Assembly (NCBI GenBank): GCA_049601975.1
Contig: JBMYRC010000095.1
Span: 1 to 16,294, forward strand
Length of the DNA stretch: 16,294 bases
Direction of reading: 5' to 3'
DNA from: UBA6544 sp049601975
GTDB taxonomy: Bacteria > Pseudomonadota > Alphaproteobacteria > UBA8366
Program-made: the position numbers and the translations under genes
Shown here: positions 13,285 through 16,294 of the stretch, in pieces
Position numbering within the stretch: position 1 is the stretch's first letter
Layout of the letters: every line of letters begins with the position of its first letter
The notes under the pieces: model-generated
The model's input: the letters and a program-made list of their open reading frames with translations, nothing else
Told to the model about the DNA's origin: nothing
Database searches by the model: none

Positions 13285-14085
13285 TTATGTAACGTTGGCA
13301 CCACCGTCCACATTCAACGACACGCCGGTGACGAATTTCGATTCTTCGCACGCCAGGAACAGTGCAGCGTAGGCGACATCCCAACCGGTGCCCATCTTCC
13401 CGCCGAGCGGCACCTTGGCGTCACGTTCGGCGGCAATTTCCTCGCGCGGCTTATTCCATTCTCGCGCCCGTGTATCGACCGCCATCGGCGTGTCCATCAA
13501 TCCCGGCAGGATGACGTTGGCGCGGATATTGTACTTCGCGTTGCGCGCCGCGGTCTGTTCGGTCAGCGCGATCACCGCGGACTTGGTCGTCTTGTAGCCG
13601 ACCCAGGGGTAATTGCTCCACGCCGCCATCGAGGAAATATTAACGATAGCGCCGGAACCCTGCTCCCGCATGATCGGCAGCGCATGTTTTAGCGCGTAGA
13701 CCATGCCGCGCAGATTAACGTTTATCAGCAGATCGAAGGCTTCGGTCGTGATGTCCTCGATCGGCGCATCGCCCCCCGCGACGCTGATGCCCACATTATT
13801 GTGCAGCACGTCGACCGAACCCCAAGCGTCCTTACATTCCTTAATCGCCGCCTCGACCTGTTCCTCCGACGTCACATCGGCGACCGCCGCCCGCGCGATG
13901 TTTCCTTCCTCCGTGATCAGGTCGACGGTCGCCTGCGCTGTCGGCATATCCCGGTCGACCACCAGCACTTTCGCCCCTTCGCGCGCGAACAACATCGCCG
14001 TTGCTCGCCCATTCCCAATCGCCGTTGTGGACCCACCGCTTTGTCCACCACCAATCACTATCGCCGTCTTATTCTCGAGCCGCAT
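13285..14085 (-). CDS. SDR-family dehydrogenase with an expanded glycine-rich loop
   Basis: A 266-residue SDR. The cofactor loop is longer than usual: IGGGQSGGSTTAIGNGRATA (11-30) instead of TGxxxGIG. Asp44 at the end of the second strand (VVDRD) favours NAD(H). The usual NNAG is NNVG (96-99). Catalytic residues are Ser151/152 (NISSMAAW), Tyr164 and Lys168 (GYKTTKS). The end, SKFVTGVSLNVDGG, is typical. The substrate is not readable. A strong GGAGGA lies close to the ATG at 14083-14085. It is the first gene of the minus-strand string SDR, SDR, BVMO, and is divergent from the SMP-30-like gene, with 73 bases between the two starts. Confidence 0.92.
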   Translation of the reverse strand: MRLENKTAIVIGGGQSGGSTTAIGNGRATAMLFAREGAKVLVVDRDMPTAQATVDLITEEGNIARAAVADVTSEEQVEAAIKECKDAWGSVDVLHNNVGISVAGGDAPIEDITTEAFDLLINVNLRGMVYALKHALPIMREQGSGAIVNISSMAAWSNYPWVGYKTTKSAVIALTEQTAARNAKYNIRANVILPGLMDTPMAVDTRAREWNKPREEIAAERDAKVPLGGKMGTGWDVAYAALFLACEESKFVTGVSLNVDGGANVT

Positions 14086-14100
14086 GCTTCCTCCGGGATT

Positions 14101-14129
14101 TTGTTGTCTCGCGTGCTATCTCATATAGA
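14101..14129 (+). promoter_or_regulatory. Possible promoter of the SMP-30-like gene
   Basis: TTGTTG (14101-14106) and TATAGA (14124-14129) are spaced by 17 bases, with the ribosome binding site GGAGG following at 14146-14150. The divergent SDR operon must have its own promoter in the same 73-bp space. An imperfect TATC-N11-GATA pair (14117-14135) overlaps the -10 box and could be an operator. Both are weak calls. Confidence 0.4.
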
Positions 14130-14158
14130 ACGATACAACGGCTTTGGAGGCGCACGAC

Positions 14159-15001
14159 ATGACCGAACTCACGGTTCTGATGGATGGCATCTATTTCGGC
14201 GAGGGTCCGCGCTGGCGGGACGGGTATCTGTGGCTCTCGGATTTCTACGCACATGAGGTGCTGAAGGTCGACCCGCAGGGCAACCGCTCTCATGTCGCGA
14301 CCGTGCCGGAACAGCCCTCCGGGCTCGGTTGGTTGCCGGACGGCTCGATGCTCATCGTCTCCATGAAGAATCGCAAACTTATGCGGTTGGCCGAAGGCGA
14401 TCTATCGGAATACGCCGACTTATCATCCATCGCCAATTGGCACTGCAACGACATGGTGGTGAGCGCCGACGGTTATGCCTATGTCGGCAATTTCGGCTAC
14501 GACCATTACAACGAGCCCGACGAAGTGCCCGCCAATCTGGTGCGGGTTGACCCGGACCGCTCGATCCACCTGGCTGACGGCGGATTGCGCTTTCCGAATG
14601 GCAGCGTGATCACGCCGGACGGCAAGACCCTTGTGGTCGGGGAGACGCGGGGCAATTGTCTGACCGCGTGGGATATCGGCGCCGGGGGCGCTTTGTCGAA
14701 CCGGCGAATATGGGCCGATCTCGGTGAGAATTTCCCAGATGGGATATGTCTCGACGCCGACGGTGGTATTTGGGTCGCCGATCCGCGCAAGAACGAAACC
14801 ATCCGCGTGATGGAAGGTGGTGCTGTCACCCATCGCATCTCCACCGGCGATCTCGGCTCCTTCGCCTGCATGCTCGGCGGTGAAGACCGCAAAACTCTCT
14901 ATATCTGCACCGCACCGGGCTCCGGGCCGGGGGCCGCCGAAGCGCGCAAAGGGCGGGTCGAGTATTGCCGTGTCGATGTGCCGGGTGCGGGATTACCATA
15001 G
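14159..15001 (+). CDS. SMP-30/gluconolactonase-family lactone hydrolase
   Basis: A 280-residue six-bladed beta-propeller protein. I start at ATG 14159 because GGAGG at 14146-14150 is well placed for it; the in-frame TTG at 14144 overlaps that site. Expected metal ligands are visible: Glu15 (GEGPRW), Asn147 (RFPNGSVITPDG) and Asp194 (NFPDGICLDADGG), with the substrate-side Asn97 (HCNDMVV). They correspond to Glu18, Asn154, Asp204 and Asn103 of human SMP-30. Family members hydrolyse lactones, and some hydrolyse organophosphate esters. Being divergent from an SDR-SDR-BVMO operon suggests it opens the lactone made by the monooxygenase. No signal peptide is seen, so it is probably cytoplasmic. Confidence 0.92.
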   Translation: MTELTVLMDGIYFGEGPRWRDGYLWLSDFYAHEVLKVDPQGNRSHVATVPEQPSGLGWLPDGSMLIVSMKNRKLMRLAEGDLSEYADLSSIANWHCNDMVVSADGYAYVGNFGYDHYNEPDEVPANLVRVDPDRSIHLADGGLRFPNGSVITPDGKTLVVGETRGNCLTAWDIGAGGALSNRRIWADLGENFPDGICLDADGGIWVADPRKNETIRVMEGGAVTHRISTGDLGSFACMLGGEDRKTLYICTAPGSGPGAAEARKGRVEYCRVDVPGAGLP

Positions 15002-15011
15002 AGCCCCCTCA

Positions 15012-15046
15012 CCCTAACCCTCTCCCGCAAGGGGAGAGGGTTAGGG
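15012..15046. repeat. Strong 15-bp inverted repeat between convergent genes (REP-like, possible bidirectional terminator)
   Basis: CCCTAACCCTCTCCC (15012-15026) and GGGAGAGGGTTAGGG (15032-15046) are perfect complements with the loop GCAAG. It lies 10 bases after the SMP-30-like stop and just before the stop of the convergent CMD-like gene. No T tract follows on either strand. The CCCTAACCCTCTCCC...GGGAGAGGG type is, as I recall, a widely dispersed extragenic repeat in proteobacteria. It could stabilise or end both transcripts. Confidence 0.8.
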
Positions 15047-15052
15047 GAATCG

Positions 15053-15601
15053 CTATTCCGGCAGGGGAAACTGATCGAGGTACGGCTGGTAGCTCTCTTC
15101 CACGTCCATCTCAGTCGAGGCTAGGAAGCGCACGACCGCGTTATAGAACGCTGTCGTCACGAGCACGTCGATCAAATGCTCTTTCGAGAAATGCGCCGCC
15201 AGCTCCGCATAGGTCCCATCGGCGACTTTGCCGACTTGCGTCATCTCGCGTGCCGCGCGCAACACTGCCTTGTCGATATCGGCCAAGTCCGTGTCCTCGC
15301 CCGCACTCTCCGCGATCAGCTTCTGCACGTCGTCTTCGGTAACACCGAAGTCGAAGCCAATCTTGACGTGATGGCTCCACTCATAGGGGCTTTTCGCCAG
15401 CCATCCGACCTGCAGGATAGCCAACTCGCGCAGCCGCGCATCCATCGTCGTGCCGTAGCGAATATATTGCCCAAGCCCACCGAAGGCGCGCGTCGCCCCC
15501 GGGCTGTGCGCCAGGATGCGGTGCAAGTTGATGTTACGCTTGAGAAGCTCTTGGTCTTCAGGCTTCAGATCTTCTTTGTCGAGATAAGGCAAGCGGGCCA
15601 T
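15053..15601 (-). CDS. Carboxymuconolactone decarboxylase/AhpD-like family protein without CxxC
   Basis: Starting at ATG 15599-15601 (AGGAG about 9 bases upstream) the protein has 182 residues; the frame is open further up but without such a site. The core TTMDARLRELAILQVGWLAKSPYEWSHHVKIGFDFGVTEDDV (51-92) is the CMD/AhpD domain, an all-helical fold. AhpD peroxidases have a CxxC pair in this region; here it is replaced by EWSHH, so disulphide-type peroxidase activity is unlikely. A lone-domain hydrolase or decarboxylase-like role is possible. A second helical part (VLRAAREMTQVGKVADGTYAELAAHFSKEHLIDVLVTTAFYNAVVRFL) follows. It is convergent with the SMP-30-like gene and upstream of it is carA on the same strand. 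Confidence 0.88.
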   Translation of the reverse strand: MARLPYLDKEDLKPEDQELLKRNINLHRILAHSPGATRAFGGLGQYIRYGTTMDARLRELAILQVGWLAKSPYEWSHHVKIGFDFGVTEDDVQKLIAESAGEDTDLADIDKAVLRAAREMTQVGKVADGTYAELAAHFSKEHLIDVLVTTAFYNAVVRFLASTEMDVEESYQPYLDQFPLPE

Positions 15602-15674
15602 AAGGTTCGGCTCCTGATTTGTTCCATGACGTATTGGAGACAAACCTAGAACGATCGCCGGGCGGCGAAATCCC

Positions 15675-16294
15675 TTATGCGCCCTCCATCAAGCTGACAA
15701 AGCGCTCGAACAGATAGTAACTGTCTTGCGGGCCGGGGGAGGCTTCCGGGTGGTGCTGCACACTAAACACTGGTTTGTCGCGAAGCGCGATGCCTTCCAA
15801 TGTGCCGTCGAAGAGTGAAATGTGGGTCATGTCCACATTGTCGGGCAACGAGTCGGGGACGACGACAAAGCCATGGTTCTGGCTGGTGATCTCCACCTTG
15901 CCGGTCTCCAAATCTTTGACCGGGTGATTGGCGCCGCGATGGCCATGATGCATCTTTTCCGTCTTCGCGCCGAGCGCCAGGGCCAACATTTGATGGCCAA
16001 GACATATGCCAAAGATCGGCGTTCCGGTCTCCAACACCGATTGGATCATCGGCACCGTGTATTCCCCCGTCGCCGCCGGATCGCCGGGGCCATTGGAGAG
16101 AAACACGCCGTCCGGCTTATGACCGAGAACATCTTCAGCCGTGGCGTTCGCTGGGACCACCGTGACCTTACAGCCAAGATGGGCGAGATCGCGCAATATG
16201 TTCCGCTTCGCCCCAAAATCGACCGCGACGACGTGGAATTTCGGATCGGTTTGCCTGCCGTAGCCTTCGCCGAGCGCCCAGGCCGTCTCGTCCC
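15675..16294 (-). CDS. carA: Carbamoyl-phosphate synthase small subunit, C-terminal part (partial)
   Basis: 205 C-terminal residues are visible; the start lies beyond the right edge. This is the glutamine amidotransferase domain. FHVVAVDFGAKRNILRDLAHLGC opens the class I GATase fold, LSNGPGDPAATGEY is the oxyanion-strand region, and FGICLGHQMLALALG holds the catalytic Cys. HHGHRGANHPVKDLETGKVEITSQNHGF is CarA-specific, and VQHHPEASPGPQDSYYLFERF supplies the catalytic His and Glu. CarA frees ammonia from glutamine and passes it to CarB for arginine and pyrimidine synthesis. No carB is seen downstream of it within the window, since the next gene on that strand is the CMD-like gene. Confidence 0.97.
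   Translation of the reverse strand, partial: DETAWALGEGYGRQTDPKFHVVAVDFGAKRNILRDLAHLGCKVTVVPANATAEDVLGHKPDGVFLSNGPGDPAATGEYTVPMIQSVLETGTPIFGICLGHQMLALALGAKTEKMHHGHRGANHPVKDLETGKVEITSQNHGFVVVPDSLPDNVDMTHISLFDGTLEGIALRDKPVFSVQHHPEASPGPQDSYYLFERFVSLMEGA

Noticed and set aside
1..16294. CRISPR arrays, IS elements, integrase or phage genes, tRNA genes other than the tRNA-like part of tmRNA
   Set aside because: No spaced direct repeats, transposase or recombinase motifs, or tRNA cloverleaf patterns were seen on either strand.

Overview
The window looks like a chromosomal stretch from an alphaproteobacterium. The best evidence is a circularly permuted, two-piece tmRNA gene (ssrA) at about 6499-6803 on the minus strand, whose tag reads ANDNFAGEARLAA. 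Directly downstream is an alphaproteobacterial-type sspB with an acidic linker and a VVTLDAFRKK tail. The remaining genes (class I fumarase, thyA, folA, carA, several SDRs, a CoA-transferase) fit a moderately GC-rich, free-living heterotroph. I cannot place it more finely. I see no phage, IS element, integron or CRISPR array.

Left part (1-4663). The C-terminal end of a group-I truncated-haemoglobin-like protein enters from the left edge; it lacks the proximal His and may be decaying. On the minus strand a tight gene string runs from 4164 down to 327: class I fumarase, a GTG-started MaoC-like hot-dog hydratase, a class III (CaiB/BaiF) CoA-transferase, and a TfoX N-domain gene broken by one in-frame TGA. 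Upstream of the fumarase is a small lipoprotein of unknown role.

Middle (4664-8916). A small orphan membrane protein (+) is followed on the minus strand by an ssrA > sspB > SDR string. The tmRNA supplies the degradation tag and SspB delivers tagged proteins to ClpXP. Divergent from it are thyA and folA, which together make dTMP and recycle the dihydrofolate produced. Two REP-like palindromes lie between them, one just upstream of the folA start. After folA comes a cupin gene that appears frameshifted near its N-terminus.

Right part (8952-16294). A Ddn/DUF385-like flavin/deazaflavin protein and a solitary ACR3 arsenite exporter (+) meet a convergent Baeyer-Villiger-type monooxygenase, with a 19-bp overlap of the coding ends. 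The monooxygenase lies downstream of two SDR dehydrogenases on the minus strand. An SMP-30/gluconolactonase-type hydrolase is divergent from these. Together they could carry an alcohol through ketone and lactone/ester to a hydroxyacid. A strong 15-bp hairpin separates this set from a carboxymuconolactone-decarboxylase-like protein, and the window ends inside carA.

Only the tmRNA region exceeds about 300 bases without a protein gene. The main points of interest are the ssrA-sspB linkage and the hairpin inside the tag reading frame, the putative ketone/lactone cluster, the fumarase-MaoC-CoA-transferase string, and three apparently damaged genes (globin, tfoX, cupin). I did not find a clearly unprecedented system.
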